64,000 bases of DNA from Methylobacterium sp. NMS14P (GCF_028583545.1 NZ_CP087106.1:6059001-6123000); one strand, 5' to 3'. Counted from the stretch's first letter, positions 34,441-45,220 are shown. The notes: generated by a model not told the origin, from the sequence alone. Numbers and translations are program-made.

Positions 34441-35628
34441 CTACAGCAGCGCGAGATCCGCCGGGTCCGCGCTGGGGAAGATCCGCCGCAGGCTCGCCTG
34501 ATCGAGCCCGTAGAGCCGCCGGAACAGGCCGCCCAGAAGCCCGCGGTAGTCGGTGAGCACCGGATAGTCCCGGTTCTGGAACAGGTGCGCCTCGTCGGCC
34601 CGAACCTGCGGCCCCGCGATCCGGCCGCCGCGCACCCCGCCGCCGAGGATCCAGTAGACGCTGCCGTGGCCGTGGTCGGTGCCGCGGCTGCCGTTCTCCC
34701 GGAAGGTGCGCCCGAACTCCGAGAGCACGACCACCACCGTGTCGGACCAGCCGGGCCCGATCTCCTCGACGAAGCCCGTGAGGCCGCGCCCCAGCTCGCC
34801 GAGCCGGTCGGCGAGGTAGCCGGTGCCGGCGCCCTGGTTCACGTGCGTGTCCCAGCCGCCGACATCCACGAAGCCGAGGTTGAAATTCTCGCGCATCAGG
34901 CGGCCGATCCGCCGGGCCGACAGCTCGAAGCCCTTGGGCGAGACCGCCCCGCGGTCGGCCTGGCCGGCATGGTCGGAGATCGTCTGATAGACCGCGTCGA
35001 GCACCCGGAACCCCTCGGTCACGGCGGCGGCCAGCTCGGTGTCGCTGTACATGGCGGCGATCAGGCGGGCCTGCCGGTCGTCGATGCCGGGCTTGCCGAC
35101 GCCGTTGATGGCGATGTTGGGCACCGTCTCGCCGCCCCGGAAGATCAGCGGCATCTGGTCGGTGAAGGCGATCGGCCGGACCCGGGTCAGCTCGGCGGCG
35201 AGCCGGGCCATGAAGCCGGAATTGTAGTCGCGGGCGGACCCGACCGTCTGGCCCATCTCGATCGTGTCCTGCGTCTCGAAATGGCTCCGGGTCAGGTCGT
35301 CGGTCCCGGCGAACGGTACGAAGGCGGCCTGGCCCTTGGCGTAGAGCGGCAGGAGCGTCTCGCGCAGCGCCGGGTGCAGGCTCCAGTCGCCGTCGAGCGC
35401 CAGGGCGGCCTTCGGGTCGGCGGCGTCCGGCCGGGGGATCGCGAGGGTCGGCCGCGACCGATAGTAGAAGTCACTGCCGGTCGAGATCACCACGTTGGCG
35501 GCGTCGTAGGCGCCGCGCAGGAACACCACGAGGAGGCGCGCGTCGGCCTTCGGGGCGGCCCAGACGCGGCCGGCCACCGTGGACAGGCCGAGCGCCGCGG
35601 CGGCGCGGATCAGGTCGCGACGGTTCAT
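34441..35628 (-). CDS. DUF1501 family protein (exported, Tat-type signal)
   Basis: 395 residues starting MNRRDLIRAAAALGLSTVAG. The RR-x-L-I motif followed by a moderately hydrophobic core and cleavage near AWA is a twin-arginine signal, so it is exported folded. The family body is visible: ARLLVVFLRGAYDAANVV, DWSLHPAL, FETQDTIEMGQ, VGGWDTHVNQG, VVVVLSEFGRTFRENGSRGTDHGHGS. It resembles the alkaline-phosphatase/sulfatase superfamily with conserved Asp/His metal ligands. Function is uncharacterised. The start overlaps the DUF1800 stop as ATGA; the pair is widely conserved. Confidence 0.85.
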   Translation of the reverse strand: MNRRDLIRAAAALGLSTVAGRVWAAPKADARLLVVFLRGAYDAANVVISTGSDFYYRSRPTLAIPRPDAADPKAALALDGDWSLHPALRETLLPLYAKGQAAFVPFAGTDDLTRSHFETQDTIEMGQTVGSARDYNSGFMARLAAELTRVRPIAFTDQMPLIFRGGETVPNIAINGVGKPGIDDRQARLIAAMYSDTELAAAVTEGFRVLDAVYQTISDHAGQADRGAVSPKGFELSARRIGRLMRENFNLGFVDVGGWDTHVNQGAGTGYLADRLGELGRGLTGFVEEIGPGWSDTVVVVLSEFGRTFRENGSRGTDHGHGSVYWILGGGVRGGRIAGPQVRADEAHLFQNRDYPVLTDYRGLLGGLFRRLYGLDQASLRRIFPSADPADLALL

Positions 35629-37154
35629 CGCATGAACTCCGGCGAGGCGAGGTAGAGGGTGTTCCAGTCCTGCGGCGAGACCGCCTGGGCGAGGGCCGCC
35701 CGCGTCGCCGCCGACAGGGTGCCGGACAAAGCCGCGAAGTAGAGCCCGTTGGCGAGCACCGGGAAGGCCGGCTCCTCGGCCTGGTCGGGCAGCGCCGGCT
35801 TGAACAGGCCGGCCGAGCCGGACCCGATCTGCCGGGCGATCTCGAACCGCGTCGCGAGCTGCCCGGGCCCGGTCCAGGACGCGGCGTCGAGGGGGTAGCC
35901 GTCCGGCGTCGAGCGGTTGAACAGGCCCTCGCCGAGGCGGTTCAGCCAGCCGAGCACCGGGCCGGCGTTGCGGATCACGCGCGCGTCGTAGGCCATGCGC
36001 AGCGCCGAGAAGACGTAGCGGACCGGGTCCTTGAAGGCGCCGACGCGCTCGGCCGTGAAGGCGGGCTCGCGCACCAGCGCCTCCATCACCGCGGCGATGT
36101 CGCCGTCGGTGCGGCCGAAGACAGCGGCGAGCCGCACCACCAGGGCGTCGTCGGGCGGCCGGCCGAGGAAGTAGGTGGCGAGCGCCCGGGAGACGTTGGT
36201 CGCGGTGGCGGGGTTGCGGGCGATCAGGTCGACCGCCTCCTCGACCTCGGGCCAGCCGCGGCCCTGGATGCGCGTGCCGAGGAAGACCTTGTCGCCGTAA
36301 TCGTGCCGGTTCGGGTTGAACGCGAACAGTCCGTCCCGGCGGTAATCGGCGGCGTGCTCGGGGCGGAGCTTCGGGGTCTCGGACTTCATGTCGATGCCGA
36401 CCCCGCTCAGGATCCGCGCCAGCGCCTCGACGTCGCCCTGCGTGTAGCCGGAGCCGACGCCCATCGTGTGCAGCTCCATGATCTCCCGGGCATAGTTCTC
36501 GTTCGGGCGGCCGGCCGCGTTGGCGTCGTTGTCGAGGTAGCGCAGCATCGCCGGGTGGCGCAGGCTCGCCATCAGCAGGTCGCGGAAGCGGCCGAGCACG
36601 TGCGGGCGGATCGCGGTGTCGAGGTAGTCGCCCACGGCTGCGCGCAGGGTGGACTTCCCCTGGTGGACGTTGAGCCGGTTGAACCAGAACCACGTCAGCC
36701 GCTCGCGCAGCTGGTCGGGGCTGTAGAGCGCCCGCAGCACCCAGGCGGAGGCGGCGTTCCGCGCGGCCGCGTTGAGCGCGCCCTGGAAGGCCTGCTGCGC
36801 GGCCTTCCGGGCCTCGGGATCCGGAATGTCCCTGGCGGCCCTGGCCTGCGCGTCCAGCGCCTGGGCCCGCTCGAACAGGCTGCCCGGCGGGGTCAGCGCG
36901 TCGACCTGCGCCTGGGCGGCGGGCGGCAGGCGCGATTCGGCCGGCGGGTGGAGCTGCGCGCGCAGCCAGCTGGCCCGCCCCTCCGCGGTGAGCTGCGCGA
37001 AGGCCGAGGGCGTGGCGCCCCAGGTCAGGGCATCGAGGAAAGCGGCATCGGCCGCCGCGGCGCGCGGCGGCGCCTCGGCCGCGCGGGGGCCGGGGCCGGC
37101 CGCGGCGAGCAGCAGGGCGGTGACCAGACAGCAGCGTGGTGCGGCGCGCGACAT
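35625..37154 (-). CDS. DUF1800 family protein (exported)
   Basis: 509 residues. The N-terminal MSRAAPRCCLVTALLLAAAGPG is a Sec-type signal. The body is helical: LTWGATPSAFAQL, RERLTWFWFNRLNVHQGKSTLR, PAMLRYLDNDANAAGRPNENYAREIMELHTMGVG, ALATYFLGRPP. These are the DUF1800 signature segments. Its role is unknown, but it is almost always found with a DUF1501 gene, as here, suggesting a shared periplasmic complex. It diverges from prfC across about 185 bases. Confidence 0.87.
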   Translation of the reverse strand: MSRAAPRCCLVTALLLAAAGPGPRAAEAPPRAAAADAAFLDALTWGATPSAFAQLTAEGRASWLRAQLHPPAESRLPPAAQAQVDALTPPGSLFERAQALDAQARAARDIPDPEARKAAQQAFQGALNAAARNAASAWVLRALYSPDQLRERLTWFWFNRLNVHQGKSTLRAAVGDYLDTAIRPHVLGRFRDLLMASLRHPAMLRYLDNDANAAGRPNENYAREIMELHTMGVGSGYTQGDVEALARILSGVGIDMKSETPKLRPEHAADYRRDGLFAFNPNRHDYGDKVFLGTRIQGRGWPEVEEAVDLIARNPATATNVSRALATYFLGRPPDDALVVRLAAVFGRTDGDIAAVMEALVREPAFTAERVGAFKDPVRYVFSALRMAYDARVIRNAGPVLGWLNRLGEGLFNRSTPDGYPLDAASWTGPGQLATRFEIARQIGSGSAGLFKPALPDQAEEPAFPVLANGLYFAALSGTLSAATRAALAQAVSPQDWNTLYLASPEFMR

Positions 37155-37339
37155 CGGGGCCTCGCGAAGCGTGGATCGACATGGGAAGCGTGGTGCCGCG
37201 CCCCTGTACGGTGCCTGAAAGGCGGTCCGATTCTGCCGGCGTCTTTGCCAATATCGGGGCTTGCCGCTACACGATCCCGAGACCGCGCGAGTGCCGCGCC
37301 GCGCACCACCACGTTCCGCCGACCCAGAGCGTTCGCTCC

Positions 37340-38953
<1,614 letters not shown>

Positions 38954-38973
38954 CACGTTTCCGCGGCGGCGCC

Positions 38974-39070
38974 GCGTCTTTGCGAGCGCAGCGAAGCGAT
39001 CCTGCGGACCGCGACCTGCGGCGACGTCCCGCCGCCCCGGGTCGCTTCGCTGCGCTCCCGAGGACGGCGC
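38974..39070. repeat. Dispersed palindromic repeat (family B), copy 2
   Basis: Ends GCGTCTTTGCGAGCGCAGCG and GGGTCGCTTCGCTGCGCTC pair almost perfectly over 25 bases, and a second short stem sits in the centre. Same unit as at 34284-34377. It again lies between convergent genes (prfC and the CheY-like regulator), as if acting as a bidirectional 3'-end structure. Confidence 0.78.
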
Positions 39071-39074
39071 GGCG

Positions 39075-39533
39075 TCAGAACTTCCCGAGCATCGGGAATT
39101 CGACGCTCAGGCTCGATTCGGACGCGATCGGCGCCTCGCGCTTGCGCGGCTTGCGGTTGAGGACCTGCTTCAGCTTGGTCTTCAGCACCGCCATGTCGAA
39201 CGGCTTGAGGATGAAGGCGTCCGCGCCCGCCTGGTGGGCGAGGTTGATGTCCTCGAAGTCGAAGGACGACTCGGTGAGCATGAAGGGGGTGTTCATCAGC
39301 GCGTCGTCGGCGCGGATCTCCCGCAGCAGGGTGAGCCCGTCCATGGGCTCCATGTCGAGATCCGAGATCACCAGGGCGTAGCGGCGCTGCCGCATCCGCT
39401 CCAGCGCCTCGGGCGCGTTGGTGACGCCCTCGACGTCCGGGAAGCCGATGCGGGTCATCAGCATCACGATCAGCCGCAGAAGCTTCTCCTGATCGTCGAC
39501 GATGAGAATCGGGGGCGTATCGCTCTCGGACAT
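39075..39533 (-). CDS. CheY-like response regulator downstream of BLUF protein
   Basis: 152 residues: receiver ILIVDDQEKLLRLIVMLMTR, phospho-acceptor Asp58 in LVISDLDMEPMDGLTLL, Thr in PFMLTESS and Lys in FILKPFDMAVL. The extra C-terminal 25 residues (RKPRKREAPIASESSLSVEFPML) may be a docking tail. The start is 7 bases after the BLUF gene stop, so the two form one transcript. Being next to the flagellar genes, it could act on the motor or a kinase. Confidence 0.88.
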   Translation of the reverse strand: MSESDTPPILIVDDQEKLLRLIVMLMTRIGFPDVEGVTNAPEALERMRQRRYALVISDLDMEPMDGLTLLREIRADDALMNTPFMLTESSFDFEDINLAHQAGADAFILKPFDMAVLKTKLKQVLNRKPRKREAPIASESSLSVEFPMLGKF

Positions 39534-39540
39534 CGGCGGC

Positions 39541-40008
39541 TCAGATGAAGAGGTGGTCGATGCCCTGACGGGACATCGCGTCGGATTGGAGCGACAGGCA
39601 CAGCCCGTGGATCGCGGACGCCTTCGGCGTTCCGCGCTGGAGCATCGGGAGCAGGTTGGCCTTCGCGAACAGGGTGTCGTTCCCGACGGTGCGCTGCGCG
39701 CTCTTGAACGAGTGAACGAACTCGCGCTTGGTGATCTCGCGCCACTCGCTGATCTGGACGTCGCGGTGGCGGCTGTCGGCACTCACCCGATCGAAGGTCT
39801 CGTGCACCGACGTGCGCTCCCCCTCGATGACTTGGCAGGCGAAGTTGCCCTCGATGACCAGGAAGCTCGTGATCACCGCGAACTCGTTCTTCTTCTGAGC
39901 AATACGACCGATCTCGCCGATCTGCTCTGACCGCTTCGCCGCGTCCGACGACAGGTTCAGGCGCGAGAAGTAGATGATGTGGACGAGGCTTGTCCGTTTC
40001 GCCCGCAT
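39541..40008 (-). CDS. BLUF-domain blue-light sensor
   Basis: 155 residues. The first 95 follow the BLUF pattern: HIIYFSRLNLSSDAAKRSEQ (flavin-contact Tyr13), IAQKKNEFAV (Asn41), FLVIEGNFACQVIEGERTSV (Gln59), RVSADSRHRDV, IEWREITKREF. The Tyr-Gln pair that makes the light-driven hydrogen-bond switch is present. The Trp/Met position later in the domain, usually W-x-M-G, is not seen (it reads VHSFKSAQR). The C-terminal 55 residues are not recognised. Light would change the interaction with the next gene's CheY-like protein. Confidence 0.8.
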   Translation of the reverse strand: MRAKRTSLVHIIYFSRLNLSSDAAKRSEQIGEIGRIAQKKNEFAVITSFLVIEGNFACQVIEGERTSVHETFDRVSADSRHRDVQISEWREITKREFVHSFKSAQRTVGNDTLFAKANLLPMLQRGTPKASAIHGLCLSLQSDAMSRQGIDHLFI

Positions 40009-40160
40009 GATCCCGAGATCCGAAATCCGTACCCGTTCAGCGCTTCCGGACAGGACTCACCGCGCGTGGCCCCGGCCCGGCGGCATCTTCGCGCGTGTCG
40101 AATAACACCGCGTAAACGCGGCGGGCGCATCTGCCGGGCGGGACCAAGCGGCGTGCGGAG

Positions 40161-40218
40161 CCGACCCGGCAGGATCTGCCGGGCGCACCGTCGAGATCGG
40201 CGAACCCTGCCGGGTCGG
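40161..40218. promoter_or_regulatory. FlbD-type (ftr-like) enhancer candidates upstream of flgE
   Basis: A perfect palindrome CCCGGCAG-GAT-CTGCCGGG at 40165-40183. An inverted second half-site at 40206-40218 complements CCGACCCGGCAGG at 40161-40173 over 13 bases. A further half-site ATCTGCCGGGC is at 40129-40139. They lie 60-150 bases ahead of the flgE sigma-54 start, the normal place for enhancer-binding proteins. FlbD binding is inferred by analogy with Caulobacter ftr elements. Confidence 0.55.
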
Positions 40219-40254
40219 CGGCAGTACGGGCTCGATTTCTCAAAGACTTAGTCC

Positions 40255-40270
40255 TGGCACGCCGGTTGCG
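40255..40270 (+). promoter_or_regulatory. Sigma-54 promoter of flgE
   Basis: TGGCACG-CCGG-TTGC, a full match to the -24/-12 consensus TGGCACG-N4-TTGC. Transcription would begin near 40281 and the flgE ATG is at 40319. In the 310-base gap 40009-40318 this and the palindromes above are the only recognisable elements. Confidence 0.85.
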
Positions 40271-40318
40271 GCGGCTCAGGCCTGCGGGCCGAAGCGGCGC
40301 GCATCGGGATCGTTCGCC

Positions 40319-41581
40319 ATGGATCTTTTCTCCGCCCTGCAGACCTCGGTCTCCGGACTCCAGGCGCAGTCCTACGCCATCAGCAACATCTCCGGGAACA
40401 TCGCGAACTCGCAGACGACCGGCTACAAGCGCATCGACACCAGCTTCGTCGACCTGATGGCCGAAACGACGCCGAAGCGCGAGGTTGCGGGATCCGTGCT
40501 GGCCCAGTCGCAGCTGACCAACACGATCGCCGGCAACGTTGTGTCGTCCAGCGTTCCGACCAACATGTCGATCACCGGCAGCGGCTTCTTCACCGTAGTC
40601 CAGAAGACCGGCGATGCCAACAATCAACCGACGTTTAGCGGAGCCAATATTTACACGCGGCGCGGCGATTTTTCGCAGGATAAGGACGGATATCTTGTTA
40701 ACGGTGCGGGCGGATACCTGACCGGGACTAATCTGGATCCCCAGACCGGTCAGGTCACGAGCACCGGTCCTGTCAATATCGGCAACCTGACGCTTCCTGC
40801 CCAACCTACCAAGACGATCGAGTATTCGGCCAACCTACCGGCGACGCCGACGGTAAGTGCGTCGGCTCAGCCGGCCAACAGCATCGCCGGTCCGTCCATC
40901 ACCGGCTACACCACGACTGGCGCGCCAATCACGATCAGCATGCGCTGGGTCCAGACGTCGACCGCTGGGACGTCACCGTCATCGTGGCAATTGTACTACA
41001 ACGGTAGCACCACGGACACGCCGTCTTGGACCCAAACCGGGCCAACCTTCAATTTCGACTCAACGGGTCAATTGACCAGTCCTGCCTCTACCGCACCTGT
41101 GGCGCTAACAGGTGTTCAGATCGGTGACTATAGTTTCGCGAGCCTCAATCTAGATATCAGTGGCGGCTTAACACAGTACGCCGATGCCAGCGGCGCCGTG
41201 ACCACGAAGAAGCTCAATCAGGACGGCAACAGCGCCGGGACGCTGATGACTGTCGCGGTCGGCGAGGATGGGAAGATCAACGGGACTTTCTCAAACGGGT
41301 CCGTGATCCCCGTCGCCACTGTCGGGATCGCGCAATTCGCCGATCCCGACGGCCTCAAGGCCGATGGGAAGGGCAATTACCTCCAGACCGCCGATTCCGG
41401 GCCGCCGCTGACCGGCCTCAACGGCAGCACGATCAACGGGGCCACCATCGAGCAGTCGAATACGGACATTGCCAGCGAATTCTCTAAGATGATCGTAACC
41501 CAGCAGGCATACTCTGCGAACACTCGGGTCATGTCGACGGCCCAGACGATGATGTCCGATCTGCTGAATGTGATTCGCTGA
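40319..41581 (+). CDS. flgE: Flagellar hook protein FlgE
   Basis: Builds the universal joint between basal body and filament. 420 residues: N-terminal rod-like segment MDLFSALQTSVSGLQAQSYAISNISGNIANSQTTGYK, conserved TGSGFFTVVQ, C-terminal EFSKMIVTQQAYSANTRVMSTAQTMMSDLLNVI. The middle third (about residues 100-320) is variable as usual. It also has unusually low G+C: the rows 40621-40680 and 40681-40740 are each 32 of 60 by hand count, against about 65% in nearby flgK. This may mark an exchanged segment. First gene of the flgE-K-L run; secreted by the flagellar export apparatus. Confidence 0.92.
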   Translation: MDLFSALQTSVSGLQAQSYAISNISGNIANSQTTGYKRIDTSFVDLMAETTPKREVAGSVLAQSQLTNTIAGNVVSSSVPTNMSITGSGFFTVVQKTGDANNQPTFSGANIYTRRGDFSQDKDGYLVNGAGGYLTGTNLDPQTGQVTSTGPVNIGNLTLPAQPTKTIEYSANLPATPTVSASAQPANSIAGPSITGYTTTGAPITISMRWVQTSTAGTSPSSWQLYYNGSTTDTPSWTQTGPTFNFDSTGQLTSPASTAPVALTGVQIGDYSFASLNLDISGGLTQYADASGAVTTKKLNQDGNSAGTLMTVAVGEDGKINGTFSNGSVIPVATVGIAQFADPDGLKADGKGNYLQTADSGPPLTGLNGSTINGATIEQSNTDIASEFSKMIVTQQAYSANTRVMSTAQTMMSDLLNVIR

Positions 41582-41615
41582 TTGAGGTGCAAGCTCCCGG
41601 CTTGGAGGGTGTGAG

Positions 41616-43472
41616 ATGTCGCTGAACGCGATTTCAACCGCGACCGCGGGTCTGGCCGCGACGCAGGCGGCCATCAACATCGTCTCGCAGAATGTCGCGA
41701 ACGCTGGGACCGCCGGTTACGTCAAGCGCACAGTCTCGACGGTAGCCAGTGGGATCAACAATTCCGGCGTCGCCGTCGGGACCATCACCCGCAGCTTCGA
41801 TGCGGCGGCTCTGGGTCAGTTGCGACTCGAGACCTCGGGGGCAGCCTATACCGGCACCAAGGCTGGGATCGCCACACAGCTCGACGCCCTCTATGGCGTT
41901 CCCGGCAGCTCGACCTCGCTGGACGGCACGCTGAACACCTTCACCGAGTCGCTCCAGGAGCTTGCCGCCAACCCGACTTCCGCGGCCGCCCGGACCACCG
42001 TGTTGGGCAACGCCTCGGCGCTGGCGAGCCTGATCAACAGTTCCGCCAACACGGTGCAAAATCTTCGTACCGGCGTCGAGTCGCAGCTCGGAAGCGATAC
42101 GAGCGCCGCCAGCACGCTGCTGGCCAACATCGCCACACTGAACGGCAAGATCCAGAACAACACTGACAGCACGGCGCTGACCGCCTTGCAGGACCAGCGG
42201 GACCAGGCGATCAACAGCCTGTCGAGCTATATGGACGTGCAGACATCCGAACAGCGGGATGGAACGGTTTCGGTGATCACCCGGTCGGGCGTCACCCTCG
42301 TGGATCATGGGAACGCCGCGACCCTCAGGTTCGACGGGCGGGGTGCCCTCGACGCCAATTCCGCTTACTCCACCGACCCGACGAAGCGTACGGTTGGCAC
42401 AATCACAGCCACCCTGCCGGGCGGTGGCAAGATCGACCTCGGCGCTCCCGGCGCGCTGCGCTCAGGCAGCCTGGCGGCCGGAATCGAGCTGCGCGACCAG
42501 ACGCTGCCGCAGGCGCAACGTCAGCTGGACGATCTCGCGGCCGGCCTCTCCAGCGCACTGAGCGACAAGACGGTTACAGGCACCTCCGACGGCACGCAGA
42601 CGGCCATCGATCTGGCCGGCATGCAGCCGGGCAACACCTTGACCTTCCCCGTGACCGTGAACGGTGCGGTTCGCAACGTCATCCTGGTCGCGTCGAACAA
42701 CGATGCCGCCTCGATCCCCGCGAATCTGACGAAGGATTCGACGGCCCTCGTCCAGACGTTCAAGATTCCCAGCGCGGGATCGGACTATGCCGGTGCGATC
42801 AACGCTGCGCTTGGCAATCTCGGTCTCTCGACGACGGTGACAGCTTCGGGCACCGGAGCCGCCGTGACGATCGGGCCGGCGGCCGGCAACACCAATAAGG
42901 TGACGTCGGCCAGTGCCAACATCACGGCTATGTCGTCCGTGACCGACCTGTCGACGGGCAACCCGTCGCTCGCCCTGTTCGTCGACGGCACACCCAACAA
43001 ACTCTACACCGGCTCGGTCGATCAAGGTTCGCAGCTCACCGGCTTCGCCCAGCGCATCACGGTCAACGGCGCCCTGGCGGGCAACACGGCCGCGCTGACG
43101 GCGACCAGCGCCACGGACACGAGCGCGTCCGGCGCCCGCGCCCAGAAGCTGTTCTCGGCGCTCACCGCGAACCAGCAGACCTTCTCGTCGTCGAGCGGCA
43201 TCGGCGGCGTCTCGGCGCCCTACAACGCGACCGTGATCGGCTTCGCGCAGGACATCGTCTCCACGCAGGGCGCCAACGCGTCGAACGCGTCGGCGCTCGA
43301 CGCCACCCAGCAGACGGCGCTCTCCACCGCGCAGAGCCGGTTCTCCGCCGGCGCAGGCGTCAATATCGACCAGGAGATGTCGAACCTGATCGCCCTGCAG
43401 ACCGCGTACGGCGCCAACGCCCGGGTGCTCACCGCGGCCCGCGACATGCTCACCCAGCTGCTGCAGATCTGA
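41616..43472 (+). CDS. flgK: Flagellar hook-associated protein 1, FlgK
   Basis: First hook-filament junction protein, 618 residues. N-terminal MSLNAISTATAGLAATQAAINIVSQNVANAGTAGYVKRTV and C-terminal VNIDQEMSNLIALQTAYGANARVLTAARDMLTQLLQI are the coiled-coil ends shared by FlgK proteins. The middle (about 110-560) is the surface-exposed part, rich in Thr/Ala/Ser. The start is 34 bases after flgE. A second junction gene follows at once. Co-transcription from the flgE sigma-54 promoter is likely. Confidence 0.92.
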   Translation: MSLNAISTATAGLAATQAAINIVSQNVANAGTAGYVKRTVSTVASGINNSGVAVGTITRSFDAAALGQLRLETSGAAYTGTKAGIATQLDALYGVPGSSTSLDGTLNTFTESLQELAANPTSAAARTTVLGNASALASLINSSANTVQNLRTGVESQLGSDTSAASTLLANIATLNGKIQNNTDSTALTALQDQRDQAINSLSSYMDVQTSEQRDGTVSVITRSGVTLVDHGNAATLRFDGRGALDANSAYSTDPTKRTVGTITATLPGGGKIDLGAPGALRSGSLAAGIELRDQTLPQAQRQLDDLAAGLSSALSDKTVTGTSDGTQTAIDLAGMQPGNTLTFPVTVNGAVRNVILVASNNDAASIPANLTKDSTALVQTFKIPSAGSDYAGAINAALGNLGLSTTVTASGTGAAVTIGPAAGNTNKVTSASANITAMSSVTDLSTGNPSLALFVDGTPNKLYTGSVDQGSQLTGFAQRITVNGALAGNTAALTATSATDTSASGARAQKLFSALTANQQTFSSSSGIGGVSAPYNATVIGFAQDIVSTQGANASNASALDATQQTALSTAQSRFSAGAGVNIDQEMSNLIALQTAYGANARVLTAARDMLTQLLQI

Positions 43473-43474
43473 TC

Positions 43475-45073
43475 ATGACGACGATCACGCCCTTCGCGGC
43501 CGGCTCGTACCTGACGACCCGCAACGCCTCGCAGCTCCAGACGCTGAAGAGCCAGCTCAACGACCTGACCAACCAGCTCTCCAGCGGTCAGGTCTCGCAG
43601 ACCTACGGGGGCCTCGGTTCCGGCCGGTCGACGGCCCTGTCCGCCCAGGCCACCCTGAGCGCGCTCACCGGCTACGCCGCCGGCATCACCGCCGCGCAGA
43701 CCCGGACCAACCTCGCGGTCACGAGCCTGACGCAGGTGGCGACGCTCGGCACATCCACCGGGACGATGCTCCAGAACGGTTTGCAGAGCGTGGCGGCCAA
43801 CTCGGTCTCCGGCCGGTCGACGGCGCTGGCCAACCTGCAGACGGCGCTCGACACGCTCAACGAATCGGCGGCGGGCAACTACCTGTTCGGCGGCAGCAAC
43901 ACCACGACCCAGCCGGTGGTCGATTCGAGCAAGATCCTCAACGGCACGACCGACGCGAGCGGCAACAAGCTCGACGGGCTCTCGACCCTGATCTCGCAGC
44001 GGGTCGCCGCCGAGCTGGGCGCGGGGGGCAACGGTCGCCTGACGCAGACGCCGGCCAGTCCGACCACGACCGTGCAGGTCACCGAGGAGGCGAACGACGC
44101 GACGCGCGGGAAGTTCGGCTTCACCCTGGCGGGCACGCCCACGACGACCGGTTCGGCGATCGGCGCGACTTACACGCCGGGCACGGCCACCAGCCCGGCC
44201 AGCTTCAGCCTCAGCATGACGACGCAGCCGAGTGCCGGCGACACCGTGTCGTTCGCGCTGAAGATGGCGGACGGGACCTCGACGACGATCACGCTCACGG
44301 CGGCGGCGAGCGCGGACCCGAAATCGATCACCAGCTTCGCCATCGGCTCGACGCCCGCCCAGACGATGGCGAACCTGTCGACGACGCTGAGCAACGCACT
44401 CACCGGCGCGGCCAGCAGCACGCTGGCGGTGAACGCCACCGCGGCGACCGCGTCGAACTTCTTCTCGGGCGCGGCGAACGGCGGTCCGGCGGGGGCCGGC
44501 GTGATGCCGCAGCGCATCGTGTACGACGGGAGCAAGAACCCGGTGGGCTACACGGCGGCCACGCCCCAGAACACGGTGCTGTGGTACCAGGGCGAGAACA
44601 GCTACGATCCCGCCACAGGGAAGCCGACGCCGGCCATCGACACGCAGTCGGTCCAGGTGAGCGCGACCGGGAGCGTCGGAACCGGCGCCCGCGCCAACGA
44701 TCCGACGGTCCAGAACGTGCTCGCCGGCCTCGCGACCATGGCCTTCGGCCTGCCGACCACCAACGATTCGAACACCTACAACACCTACCAGACGGTGGCG
44801 ACGAAGGCCGGCGGCCTGCTCACCTCCGTCAACCAGACCCCCAGCGTGCAGGACACCATCACGCAGCTGACCGTCGCGTCGACGCGGCTCTCGAACGCCA
44901 GCACGACCAACAAGGCCACCCAGAACACGGTCCAGAACACCCTCGACGGGATCGAGCAGATCTCCCCCGAGGAGGTCATCACCAAGCTGCTCGACGTGCA
45001 GAACCGGCTCCAGGCCAGCTATCAGGTGACCGCGACGCTCTCGAAGCTCTCGCTCGTCAACTACATCGGCTGA
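43475..45073 (+). CDS. flgL: Flagellin-like hook-filament junction protein (FlgL type)
   Basis: 532 residues. N-terminal coil: FAAGSYLTTRNASQLQTLKSQLNDLTNQLSSGQVSQTYGGLGSGRS, C-terminal DVQNRLQASYQVTATLSKLSLVNYI; NESAAGNYLFGGSN is the typical FlgL turn. It is larger than usual for FlgL because of an inserted Thr/Ser/Ala-rich middle (about 190-340). The gene begins 2 bases after flgK. It forms the last ring before the filament cap and flagellin. Annotation as a second flagellin is the alternative, but position and ends favour FlgL. Confidence 0.88.
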   Translation: MTTITPFAAGSYLTTRNASQLQTLKSQLNDLTNQLSSGQVSQTYGGLGSGRSTALSAQATLSALTGYAAGITAAQTRTNLAVTSLTQVATLGTSTGTMLQNGLQSVAANSVSGRSTALANLQTALDTLNESAAGNYLFGGSNTTTQPVVDSSKILNGTTDASGNKLDGLSTLISQRVAAELGAGGNGRLTQTPASPTTTVQVTEEANDATRGKFGFTLAGTPTTTGSAIGATYTPGTATSPASFSLSMTTQPSAGDTVSFALKMADGTSTTITLTAAASADPKSITSFAIGSTPAQTMANLSTTLSNALTGAASSTLAVNATAATASNFFSGAANGGPAGAGVMPQRIVYDGSKNPVGYTAATPQNTVLWYQGENSYDPATGKPTPAIDTQSVQVSATGSVGTGARANDPTVQNVLAGLATMAFGLPTTNDSNTYNTYQTVATKAGGLLTSVNQTPSVQDTITQLTVASTRLSNASTTNKATQNTVQNTLDGIEQISPEEVITKLLDVQNRLQASYQVTATLSKLSLVNYIG

Positions 45074-45220
45074 GCCGAAGGTGCCGACCGGTGACGGCGC
45101 GCCTGACGTTTGAAAAGTTTTGTGACCGTTCAGATTCACCATAGTCTTGCCGCTTTCCGGGAATGAAGCGCAGCGTGCGGTCGCGCCCACGCGCCGTCAT
45201 TCGATTGAGGAGAGGTCGGC

